Origin: Marinomonas alcarazii
GTDB taxonomy: Bacteria; Pseudomonadota; Gammaproteobacteria; Pseudomonadales; Marinomonadaceae
Assembly (NCBI RefSeq): GCF_003208215.1
Contig: NZ_QKLW01000002.1
Coordinates: 270,576 to 334,575, forward strand
Reading direction: 5' to 3'
Length of the DNA: 64,000 nt
Notes under the pieces: model-generated
Databases searched by the model: none
What the model saw: only the letters and a program-made list of their open reading frames with translations
Told to the model about the DNA's origin: nothing
Made by a program: the position numbers and the translations under genes
Shown: one piece after another, positions 44,502 through 52,640 of the stretch
Position numbering within the stretch: position 1 is the stretch's first letter
Layout of the letters: the number at the start of each line of letters is the position of its first letter

Positions 44502-45323
44502 ATGGAATTAGTAGCATTTGACCTAGATGGAACCCTACTAAATAGACATCAAAGATTGTCTGATTACACACTAGAAACGCTAGAGCGTTTAAAGTCTGCA
44601 GGCATATTTTACACTGTCGCAACAGGCCGCACACACTTTGCTGCCATGCCTTGCATCGAAGGTCATGACTTTCCAAACTGGCAGATTTTTAAAAATGGCG
44701 TTGAATGGTGGGACCCTAAACAGAACACGTACCGTCATCGTAGCCTGTTATCACAAAGCCATATCTCTGAACTACTAAGCTCTTTTGAAGAAAACCAAAT
44801 CACGCCTTTTGTTTTTTGCTTAGAAGAAGATGGCTCCCACAAAGTCTATCATTCACCATTAACTGGGCACCTAAGCGACCACATTGCGAATGAACTGGGC
44901 AATCATACAAACATGAGCCTCCATCCCATTAGTGAACTGTCTAATCGTTCAAAGATCACGAATATCAGCGCTATGGGACACCCTACGCGTATAGACAAAA
45001 TTATCGAAGATTCCCAAAAGCACAGTCATTTAACCGCTTATTCTGGTGGTGGCATTTATAACCCAGAGGCTTTTTGGTTAGACATCCATCACAGTAATGT
45101 TTGTAAAGGTTCTGCGCTCATGGAACTTAAAGCTGAAATTGGTGCCGAAAAGCTTATCGTCTTTGGTGATGGCGATAATGATTTGACTATGTTCTCTCAC
45201 TCAGATGAAGCGTTTGCAACTGAAAATGCATTGTCTCACGTGAAAGAAGCAGCGAGTGATGTTATTGGTCACCATGACGAAGACGGCGTCGCTAAGTATC
45301 TAAGAAAAAGATACGACTTGTAG
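44502..45323 (+). CDS. HAD-IIB (Cof-type) phosphatase
   Basis: From the ATG at 44502 (GAGG site 5 bases upstream) the product has 273 residues, with motif I VAFDLDGTLLN, the motif VATGRT near 45, and motif IV VFGDGDNDLTMFS. It is a Cof-type HAD phosphatase, a broad family acting on phosphosugars and related small metabolites. It precedes a structured intergenic region. Confidence 0.9.
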   Translation: MELVAFDLDGTLLNRHQRLSDYTLETLERLKSAGIFYTVATGRTHFAAMPCIEGHDFPNWQIFKNGVEWWDPKQNTYRHRSLLSQSHISELLSSFEENQITPFVFCLEEDGSHKVYHSPLTGHLSDHIANELGNHTNMSLHPISELSNRSKITNISAMGHPTRIDKIIEDSQKHSHLTAYSGGGIYNPEAFWLDIHHSNVCKGSALMELKAEIGAEKLIVFGDGDNDLTMFSHSDEAFATENALSHVKEAASDVIGHHDEDGVAKYLRKRYDL

Positions 45324-45343
45324 TTTTTGAGCTAGTAAAGAAT

Positions 45344-45432
45344 TCTTTCGTAGCGTAATGGTTGATTTTGCAAAATCTAACGCCATTATTGGTTGGTAAG
45401 TGTTCATACTTACCATGCTACAAAGATTTTTT
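45344..45432 (+). ncRNA. candidate structured RNA: three-way junction with 3' T run
   Basis: An outer helix TCTTTcGTAGC (45344-45354) pairs with GCTACaAAGA (45417-45426). Inside are helix two, TAATGG (45356-45361) with CCATTA (45383-45388) enclosing the palindrome ATTTTGCAAAAT, and helix three, GGTAAGT (45395-45401) with ACTTACC (45408-45414). A T6 run follows. The whole thing could be a small RNA with its terminator, or a leader/attenuator before the 53-residue gene. Confidence 0.45.
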
Positions 45433-45558
45433 AGAGCGATACGTTGCGTAAAGAGTGTATATTTCTACATTCTTTAACCAAAAAACAACATATTTGACTT
45501 TACCCAACGATCATTATGAACCATGATTGTTACAGAATAATTAGTTTGGAGAAGCACC

Positions 45559-45720
45559 ATGTTTGAATTTTTGTTATTCATAGCTGCCTGCGCAGCAATT
45601 GCTTTCTTGGTAGCCAACGTTCAGAAATCTTTTTTTCAGCCAAAAGCAAAACTACAACCGATTAAGATTGAGCAAGAGAAGGTAAAACGCCCTCATCCTC
45701 AACGTAAGCGTCCTTATTAA
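45559..45720 (+). CDS. small single-pass membrane protein, 53 residues
   Basis: The reading frame begins at an ATG with a GGAG site 7 bases upstream. It encodes a hydrophobic N-terminal helix (about residues 2-18: FEFLLFIAACAAIAFLV) and a basic, proline-rich cytoplasmic-type tail (KRPHPQRKRPY). The strong ribosome site makes it a likely real gene. I do not recognise its family. It lies after the structured RNA element. Confidence 0.6.
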   Translation: MFEFLLFIAACAAIAFLVANVQKSFFQPKAKLQPIKIEQEKVKRPHPQRKRPY

Positions 45721-45781
45721 TCACGTCTTTTCCAAATACGATTTTAGCTGGACACACCGCTTGGTGAGCCCAGCTAACTAA

Positions 45782-47284
45782 TCATATTTTAATGTCATAT
45801 TCCTTTAGCTTATTTGCAATAGCGCTGTGACTCATCCCTACGGCTTTCGCTAACCGCCTTGTACTTGGGTAACTTGGGTACAGTTGTTTTAGTAAATCAG
45901 CCTCCCATTGTTTTACGGTTTTTTCTAACGAGCCCTGCTGTAACACCATAGACACCGCCTTAGCATTATTGTCTTCAGGCAAATGAATATCGTCTGCTGT
46001 CCATTCCCTATTTTTCGCCGTCAGCAATGTCTGCAAGCAAGTATTTTGCAGTTCTTTTAAATTGCCAGGCCAGTGATACAAAGCCAATTTGATCAAAGCA
46101 GGTTTAGACAAACTCGCCACCGGCAACCGATAACGCTCGGCTTGAGTCGAGATAATTTGTTGAACCAAGCCTTCAAGATCCTCACGACGATCTCGCAGGG
46201 CAGGAACTGCCAAAACAAGCGTCGCCAAAGAGAAATACAAACCTGAATGCAGCGTTTTACCATCCGCTAACTGAGCTTGACTGAGTACTGATGTGCTGAT
46301 GATGCGTAAATTCGAATCGAGACTGGTTCCCGTTCCTGGCTGTCGAGCCAACCAATGTGCTAGCTCAACCTGTATGCCCTCGTCTAAATGCTCTATGTCC
46401 TCAATCACAAGCCAACCGGACATTTGATCCAGTGTCGCGATATCGGAGCCAGTAATATCGCGAGCGTTACGGACAATTAATTGTGCTTCTAATTCACCTT
46501 GTTGTTTATTCCAATATTGAAACAATGCGTCAATCAGATCACGCTTCCCTGTTCCCATTTCGCCTTGTACCAAGAGCGGCATAGACACATCAGCAAAGGC
46601 TTTTGCCTGCGCCAACGCTTTTCTCATTGGCTCACTTTTAATAACAGAAGGTTTAAAATACGCTTCGAAATGGGCCTCAGCGTCTGGCGCTCGTTTCAAG
46701 CTGGCCGTTTGACGATCCAATCGCGTTTTCGATTTTAGATAAATAACGGTTCCAGCAGGGTTAGTCACCCCATCGTCATCGCTGACAAAAATAGGTTTCA
46801 TTTCTAGCAACAGCGTTTTGTTACGAATGCGGATGCGCTTAGTCATCCCTTCTCGTGGATTCGCCCAAATGTCCTTTGCGAGGTTCACGCCTTTTATAAA
46901 ACGCTGTAGGGGTTGATGCAGTAAATCCGCGACAGAGACATTCAAATCCTCAGCCGCCAGCTCCGTTGCCATCGTAATGTAGCCTTTTAAATCCACCGAT
47001 ATGACACCGTCTGGCAAGGCTTCTAATAGCGTATAAATCGCATTATGCTCCCGCTCAGAAGGCGTAAACATAACGGTTTTCACATCTTCAACACTTTCTA
47101 AACGACGAATATCCGCCAAGAGTTGTTGCAGTTTTGGAAAAGGAATATCTGGAAATCCACAATAAATACAACGGCGCTTTGTATCTACCTCAACTAACCG
47201 CATATCAATGCCATGAGGAATAAACAGGTCAAGTGCTTCTCGCACCATCCCAATTCGATCTTCGCACTGTATTTCTACTCTCAT
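45782..47284 (-). CDS. tyrR: TyrR family transcriptional regulator
   Basis: The 500-residue protein has the TyrR layout: N-terminal ACT domain (about 1-75), PAS domain (about 80-190), AAA+ ATPase with Walker A QGEMGTGKRDLI (about 237-248) and a C-terminal Fis-type helix-turn-helix (TRRLAKAVGMSHSAIANKLKE). The sigma54-contacting GAFTGA loop is not seen, as in TyrR. It should control aromatic amino acid genes. Its start overlaps the stop of the ROK gene by 4 bases. Confidence 0.9.
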   Translation of the reverse strand: MRVEIQCEDRIGMVREALDLFIPHGIDMRLVEVDTKRRCIYCGFPDIPFPKLQQLLADIRRLESVEDVKTVMFTPSEREHNAIYTLLEALPDGVISVDLKGYITMATELAAEDLNVSVADLLHQPLQRFIKGVNLAKDIWANPREGMTKRIRIRNKTLLLEMKPIFVSDDDGVTNPAGTVIYLKSKTRLDRQTASLKRAPDAEAHFEAYFKPSVIKSEPMRKALAQAKAFADVSMPLLVQGEMGTGKRDLIDALFQYWNKQQGELEAQLIVRNARDITGSDIATLDQMSGWLVIEDIEHLDEGIQVELAHWLARQPGTGTSLDSNLRIISTSVLSQAQLADGKTLHSGLYFSLATLVLAVPALRDRREDLEGLVQQIISTQAERYRLPVASLSKPALIKLALYHWPGNLKELQNTCLQTLLTAKNREWTADDIHLPEDNNAKAVSMVLQQGSLEKTVKQWEADLLKQLYPSYPSTRRLAKAVGMSHSAIANKLKEYDIKI

Positions 47285-48507
47285 GGTCTCTCTCTAGTAT
47301 TTCGCTGTTTGTCTTTAGAACTCAGTAACAGTAAGTTTTTTTGTGGCGCAAAGATTTCATAAAGCGGCAATACCGCCGCACCTAATACGCCAGCCGTTTG
47401 CCCTGTTTGCGCACAACGAATTGGAGGTATAGGCAAGGTACTTTGCTCAGCAACCTCTTTTTCAAGCTCACCAATCAACGATGTTAGTACTGTCGCGGGT
47501 AAACGTCCGCCAATTAAAATCGCTTCAGGGTCGTATAAAGCCACCACCGCAGCTAAAGCAGAAGCTACTTCGCCAGCCACTTCATTCGACCAGCGCGCCA
47601 CCGCCTTGATATAAACATCGTCCAGCCATGTTTCATCAGACTGTGGCCAAGTGAGCTGATTTGACCATAAAAAGCGTCGTAGCGATGATAATGACAAAGC
47701 CTCTAAAATCCATTTTCCGTGTTTGCCTGTCGCGGTTGGAATAAGCCCAAAACTGCCTGCTTTGCCATGGGAACCAAAATAACATTCGCCATTGGTGACC
47801 ACGCTTCCGCCACACGCCGTACTGACAAACAAATAAAAGAAATCAAACGGCAATACGCCCGGCGCTAACAACAATTCACTGGTTGCAGCAGCAACCGCAT
47901 CATTTTCACAAAAGCAAACCAGCCCTGTTGAGTCAGCCAGCCAAGTCTCAAATGCGTCCGAGCGCCAATAGGATAAAGCGTTTTTTAGGGAGTCTAAATT
48001 AGACAACTGATCCTGATCGGTAACCAAGGTTTCCAACCAAGAATCCATATAATCTGGACGCGTCAAACCAATGCCCTGCACTCGGCTCCAATCGTCTCCC
48101 AAGGTCACTTTCACTTCTTCAATCAAATCGCTCGCAATCTGCTTGGCCATGTCTTCCGTTGGAAAAGACACCGCGCGTTCAATCAATAGAACACACGCGC
48201 CACTAAAGTCCAACAAGGCCGCACTAATATGATCCCGGTCGACATTAATACCCAGACCATATGCTCCCTTTTTATTAATGCTTAATTTGATCGAAGGCTG
48301 GCCTCTTCGCCCTTTCACCTTACCTGCGACATGAAGCAACTGACGATCTAATAAAGAAGACGTAATGACCGAAATCGTTTGCGCACTTAGCCCAGTTTGC
48401 TCTGCAATGCTCACTCTTGAAATATCAGGATGCTGTCGAACCAAACGAAGGATTATTCGCTCATTATAAATCCGACTTTGCTCTGAGGTGCTACCAGAAG
48501 ATTTCAT
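47281..48507 (-). CDS. ROK family transcriptional repressor
   Basis: The 408-residue protein has an N-terminal winged helix (about 20-70, RVSIAEQTGLSAQTISVITS) and a ROK sugar-kinase-like domain (about 85-385). The zinc-binding CxCGxxGCxE motif of many ROK proteins is absent. It probably senses a sugar or sugar phosphate. It is divergent from the mannose-isomerase-type gene, its likely target, and its stop overlaps the tyrR start. Confidence 0.87.
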   Translation of the reverse strand: MKSSGSTSEQSRIYNERIILRLVRQHPDISRVSIAEQTGLSAQTISVITSSLLDRQLLHVAGKVKGRRGQPSIKLSINKKGAYGLGINVDRDHISAALLDFSGACVLLIERAVSFPTEDMAKQIASDLIEEVKVTLGDDWSRVQGIGLTRPDYMDSWLETLVTDQDQLSNLDSLKNALSYWRSDAFETWLADSTGLVCFCENDAVAAATSELLLAPGVLPFDFFYLFVSTACGGSVVTNGECYFGSHGKAGSFGLIPTATGKHGKWILEALSLSSLRRFLWSNQLTWPQSDETWLDDVYIKAVARWSNEVAGEVASALAAVVALYDPEAILIGGRLPATVLTSLIGELEKEVAEQSTLPIPPIRCAQTGQTAGVLGAAVLPLYEIFAPQKNLLLLSSKDKQRNTRERP

Positions 48508-48693
48508 ATAACCCTACTCTTATGCTTTGGCCTGTAAACTAATCGCTACCATTTAATAAATCTAATTGATTTAATAATATAACTCATTAAGATGAGAGAA
48601 ACGTCTTTAAACGCTGTATTTTTGATCGATACTTCTTTTGCAAAACAATAAAGGGCCACTACGGTGAGCAAAGCCCAATACAAGGACCTCGTC

Positions 48694-49884
48694 ATGAACT
48701 CTTTTCCAGACTTTCAATCTATTGATTTTTTAAACGACCATATTCAATCTACCATGGCGTTTTATCACCCAAACTGCATCGATAAAACAGGTGGTTTCTT
48801 TCAATTCTTCAAAGACAACGGCGACATTTATGACGCCGATACTCGCCACCTTGTTAGCAGCACTCGCTTCGTCTTCAACTACGCAAAAGCTTATCAAGCC
48901 ACTAACAATACCGCGTATTTGGAAGCCGTTCAGCACGGTCTCAACTATTTAAGAAACCGTCATCGTCGTGAAAATGGCGGCTATGTTTGGCTACTGAGCA
49001 AAGAAGAAAATCTCGACGAAACCAATCATTGCTATGGTTTTGCCTTTGTCATGCTTGCTTATTCAACCGCCTATAAAGCAGGCGTAAAAGAAGCAAAAGC
49101 ATGGATAAAAGAAACCTTTGATACCATGGAAACACATTTTTGGGACGCTGAATTTGGCTTGTACAAAGACGAAATATCCAACGACTGGCAAACGGTTTCG
49201 CCTTATCGTGGTCAAAATGCCAATATGCACAGCTGCGAGGCGCTATTAGCAGCTTATGATGCCACACAAGAAACCCACTATCTCGAACGCGCGATTTTGC
49301 TGGCCCAAAACATTTGTGTTCGCCAAGCCGCTCTTGCTGGCGGTGAAATTTGGGAGCATTACACAACAGACTGGCAAGTCGATTGGGACTACAACAAAGA
49401 CGACCCTAAACATTTGTTCCGCCCTTGGGGATTTCAACCAGGCCACCAAACAGAATGGTCTAAATTACTGCTATTAATACACCAACGCTCACCTCAAGAC
49501 TGGCTAATCCCAACCGCTCAGAAGCTATTCAATTCGGCATGGGAAAAGTCATGGGACAACACTAATGGTGGTTTATGCTATGGCTACGATCCTAAAGGAA
49601 ATGTCTGCGATGGCGACAAGTATTTTTGGGTTCAGGCGGAATCTTTTGCTGCTGCAGCTATGCTCGCTATCTACACAAAAGAGGCCCATTACTGGGACAA
49701 ATACCAACAACTCTGGCAATACAGCTGGTCACACATGATCGATCACAAATATGGCGCTTGGTTTCGCATCCTAACCCAAGACAACAAAGCCTATGATGAC
49801 TGTAAAAGCCCTGCAGGCAAAACAGACTATCACACCATGGGCGCTTGTTATGAAGTGATAGAGCAGCTCAGCCAACAAGATTAA
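48694..49884 (+). CDS. AGE family sugar isomerase, mannose isomerase-like
   Basis: The ATG at 48694 has an AAGGA site 7 bases upstream; a GTG at 48664 is an alternative start. The alpha/alpha-barrel protein of 396 residues has the family segments RGQNANMHSCEALLAAYDAT and GFQPGHQTEWSKLLL. It matches AGE-fold aldose-ketose isomerases, and D-mannose isomerase (mannose to fructose) of Marinomonas belongs to this group. The divergent ROK repressor supports a sugar-catabolic role. Confidence 0.87.
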   Translation: MNSFPDFQSIDFLNDHIQSTMAFYHPNCIDKTGGFFQFFKDNGDIYDADTRHLVSSTRFVFNYAKAYQATNNTAYLEAVQHGLNYLRNRHRRENGGYVWLLSKEENLDETNHCYGFAFVMLAYSTAYKAGVKEAKAWIKETFDTMETHFWDAEFGLYKDEISNDWQTVSPYRGQNANMHSCEALLAAYDATQETHYLERAILLAQNICVRQAALAGGEIWEHYTTDWQVDWDYNKDDPKHLFRPWGFQPGHQTEWSKLLLLIHQRSPQDWLIPTAQKLFNSAWEKSWDNTNGGLCYGYDPKGNVCDGDKYFWVQAESFAAAAMLAIYTKEAHYWDKYQQLWQYSWSHMIDHKYGAWFRILTQDNKAYDDCKSPAGKTDYHTMGACYEVIEQLSQQD

Positions 49885-49986
49885 CGCTCGGCAATGCCCC
49901 CACTAACTAAAGGGTGATCATTCTATTTATAGCCAAAATGGAGTATGATGCAGCCCCTACGTTAGTGGACGCGAGCCCCTTTCTTT

Positions 49987-50940
49987 ATGCAGTTAGACAA
50001 AATAGACCTCAATTTACTTCGTTATTTAGACTCCTTGTTACGGGAGCAAAACGTCACCCATGCAGCCAATCAGCTTGGCATCACCCAACCCGCCATGAGT
50101 AACGGCTTACGACGTCTAAGAGATTTATTTCACGATCCATTACTGGTCAGAACCAGCGATGGCATGATGCCAACCGCACTCGCAATACAGCTGCAACCTC
50201 GTGTTCAAAGCATCCTTCAATCCGTTGATGAAGTGCTTCACCTTGGGCAAAGCTTCGAGGCCGAATCCAGTTCACGTGTTTTTCGTATCATGGCGAGCGA
50301 TTACGCAGAGGCAACGCTCATTCCACCGCTAATGAAGAAGCTTCAAGAAGAAGCGCCTAATGTTATCCTTGACGTTATGAACCCAAGTGACGTTAGCTTT
50401 CACGATGTTGAGAAAGGCAAGGTAGACTTAGTGATCAATCGCTTTGACACGCTACCGCAATCTTTCCACCAGAAGTCCGTGTGGGTCGATCACTTCTCTT
50501 GTTTGGTGCCTGCTAATTCTGAAATTGCCAAAAACTTTTCATTAGACACTTACCTCCAGTCCCGCCATGTTTGGGTGAGTAAAACCGGATTTGGCGTTGG
50601 TGTCGGAATTCAACCAGAAGAAGTTCAAAAGTTGGGTTGGGTCGACGGCTCCTTGGCGGATCTAGGTTTTAAACGCAATATTCGTTTATTTACCCGCAAC
50701 TACAACGTTGCCATGCGCGCTACGGAACAGCTAGGGCTAATCGCCACACTGCCATCCTTAGCGACTCGCCTAATGAAAGATAATGATAAGGTTGTGGTTC
50801 TTCCACCGCCATTTGAGATCCCGCCTGTCGAACTGAAAATGTTGTGGAGCCCATTACTTCAACATGATCCAGGCCATATCTGGATACGCTCAAGCATCGC
50901 AGGTTGTGCTAAAACCATCGCAGAAAACAACAACCTCTAA
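49987..50940 (+). CDS. LysR family transcriptional regulator
   Basis: The 317-residue protein begins with a LysR helix-turn-helix (about 5-65, NVTHAANQLGITQPAMSNGL) and has a C-terminal ligand domain similar to NodD/LeuO-type regulators (VFRIMASDYAEATLI). Targets and ligand are unknown. It follows the isomerase gene by 102 bases on the same strand and has its own terminator. Confidence 0.9.
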   Translation: MQLDKIDLNLLRYLDSLLREQNVTHAANQLGITQPAMSNGLRRLRDLFHDPLLVRTSDGMMPTALAIQLQPRVQSILQSVDEVLHLGQSFEAESSSRVFRIMASDYAEATLIPPLMKKLQEEAPNVILDVMNPSDVSFHDVEKGKVDLVINRFDTLPQSFHQKSVWVDHFSCLVPANSEIAKNFSLDTYLQSRHVWVSKTGFGVGVGIQPEEVQKLGWVDGSLADLGFKRNIRLFTRNYNVAMRATEQLGLIATLPSLATRLMKDNDKVVVLPPPFEIPPVELKMLWSPLLQHDPGHIWIRSSIAGCAKTIAENNNL

Positions 50941-50974
50941 TTGATTGATGCTCTTCACAAGCCAAAACCAAATA

Positions 50975-51005
50975 TAAAAAAACGAGCCATTGGCTCGTTT
51001 TTTTA
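50975..51005. terminator. terminator after lysR-type gene
   Basis: AAAAAACGAGCCA pairs with TGGCTCGTTTTTT with almost no loop; A and T runs let it serve both directions. Confidence 0.85.
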
Positions 51006-51038
51006 TGCTTATATTCCACCTAAGTGCAGTGCAAAATA

Positions 51039-51671
51039 TTACATGTTTAACATCTGCTGAGCGCACTCTTCCGCGCTAGACACGGTTCTTTTTAGATCGG
51101 TAATGTGCCCGTTATCAATACTATAACACCAGCCATGAACGTGAAGCTCTTGGCCCGTTCTCCAAGCGTTTTGAACAATACTGCTCTGGCAAACGTTCGC
51201 AACCTGCTCAACCACGTTCAATTCACACATGCGATCAAAGCGTGTATGCATGTCGCTAATAGCGTCCAGCTCATCCCTATGTAGGCGATACACGTCTTTA
51301 ATATGGCGCAACCAGTTATCTATCATGCCATGCTCTTCAGTGCCCATAGCCGCCTTAATGCCACCACAGCCATAGTGACCAACGACCATGATGTGTTTTA
51401 CTTTTAGCACATCCACCGCAAACTGGATAACCGACAAACAATTCAAATCGGTATGCACAACCACGTTAGCAATATTACGGTGTACAAAAACTTCACCCGG
51501 TAAAAGGTCTACAATTTGGTTTGCTGGTACACGACTATCTGCACACCCAATCCAAAGGTATTCAGGCTTTTGCTGTTTGGACAATGTGGAAAAGAACTCT
51601 GGATCTTCTTTGGTTACCTTGGCAGCCCACTCTCTATTTTTAGCAAAAAGATCCTCTAAATCATTAGACAT
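51039..51671 (-). CDS. can: beta-carbonic anhydrase
   Basis: The 210-residue enzyme has the beta-class zinc ligands Cys43, His99 and Cys102 (WIGCADSR and VVGHYGCGG) and the catalytic Asp45/Arg47 pair. It interconverts CO2 and bicarbonate in the cytoplasm. It overlaps the upstream rlmA stop by 8 bases, so the genes are translationally coupled. Confidence 0.95.
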   Translation of the reverse strand: MSNDLEDLFAKNREWAAKVTKEDPEFFSTLSKQQKPEYLWIGCADSRVPANQIVDLLPGEVFVHRNIANVVVHTDLNCLSVIQFAVDVLKVKHIMVVGHYGCGGIKAAMGTEEHGMIDNWLRHIKDVYRLHRDELDAISDMHTRFDRMCELNVVEQVANVCQSSIVQNAWRTGQELHVHGWCYSIDNGHITDLKRTVSSAEECAQQMLNM

Positions 51672-52521
51672 GGCTCATTTCCTTAGCGTGTTTTTGATAC
51701 CAGCGGAGTTTAATATCTGCCGTTAGCATAATGGATTCAAGTTGTTGAACAGCCTCTCGGCCTTCATATGACGCCTTATGGATATGCGGCGTCATACTTA
51801 ACAAATTCTGTATTTTTTCTTGCGAATCTAGACTGAAAGTAAAGGTTTCTGCTTGCTCTAGCACAAGGTCAAAACCAGGCACACCAGCAGAAAAAGTCTG
51901 TTTGTATTCATGAATAGAAGGATAAAGTATTTTTCGCAATTCAATAAGATGCTCTGGGCCCGACTCCACCAGCAACATCAAGCCATTGTCAGTCAGTACA
52001 CGTGAAAATTCTGTAAATACTGGAAAGCCAAATAAGCATAATACCAAATCAAAACGTTCATCCGGCATAGGCAAGCTGGCGTTGCTACCGACGATCCAAC
52101 TTGCTGACTTATCGCGTTTGCTCGCCGCGGTAATCGCCCACTTAGATATATCCAACCCACAGCGTTCCATTTGGATATTTTGCTTCGATAGCGCCTGCCC
52201 GATTTCATCCAGATAGTAGCCTTCGCCACAACCTGCATCCAGAACACGCATCCCCGTTAACAAATGGCTTTTTGGCCAAGAATCAAGAATAGCCTGAACA
52301 ATAGGAAAATAGTGCTTTTGATTCAGAAAAGATTGCCTAGACGCGACCATTTCCTTGCTGTCGCCAGGGTCTTTTGATCGCTTATTTTGCACAGGAAGAA
52401 GGTTTACATAGCCAGATTTGGCTAGGTCAAAAGAGTGTCCTTGTTCACACTTTAAACTACGCTGATCGCGGCTTAATGGTGTGGAATCTATCGGACAAGA
52501 AAGGTTTTCAAGCGTCGACAC
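51664..52521 (-). CDS. rlmA: 23S rRNA (guanine745-N1)-methyltransferase-like protein
   Basis: The 285-residue product has the RlmA layout: a short N-terminal zinc-finger region followed by a SAM methyltransferase domain (VLDAGCGEGYYLDE near 95). The zinc region reads SCPID and LKCEQGHSFD. The usual CPxC pair is CPID here, so one cysteine ligand is replaced by Asp12. The conserved KSGYVNLLPVQ and DPGDSKEMVASR match the family. It is the first gene of a two-gene operon with can. Confidence 0.9.
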   Translation of the reverse strand: MSTLENLSCPIDSTPLSRDQRSLKCEQGHSFDLAKSGYVNLLPVQNKRSKDPGDSKEMVASRQSFLNQKHYFPIVQAILDSWPKSHLLTGMRVLDAGCGEGYYLDEIGQALSKQNIQMERCGLDISKWAITAASKRDKSASWIVGSNASLPMPDERFDLVLCLFGFPVFTEFSRVLTDNGLMLLVESGPEHLIELRKILYPSIHEYKQTFSAGVPGFDLVLEQAETFTFSLDSQEKIQNLLSMTPHIHKASYEGREAVQQLESIMLTADIKLRWYQKHAKEMSHV

Positions 52522-52640
52522 AGTTTACTCATCGGTTAATAATTTCGCGTGCGAAAGGATACCCTATTTACCAACAGCCTGAACATCAAAAAACCTAAAG
52601 CCTCCATGATTTTTTATGTCATTGGCAAAAAGGCTACTGT

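Noticed and set aside
45344..45432. Possible tRNA gene
   Set aside because: Three helices and a similar length suggested a tRNA, but there is no T-loop GTTCRA motif, no anticodon arm of normal size, and the acceptor-like stem is imperfect.
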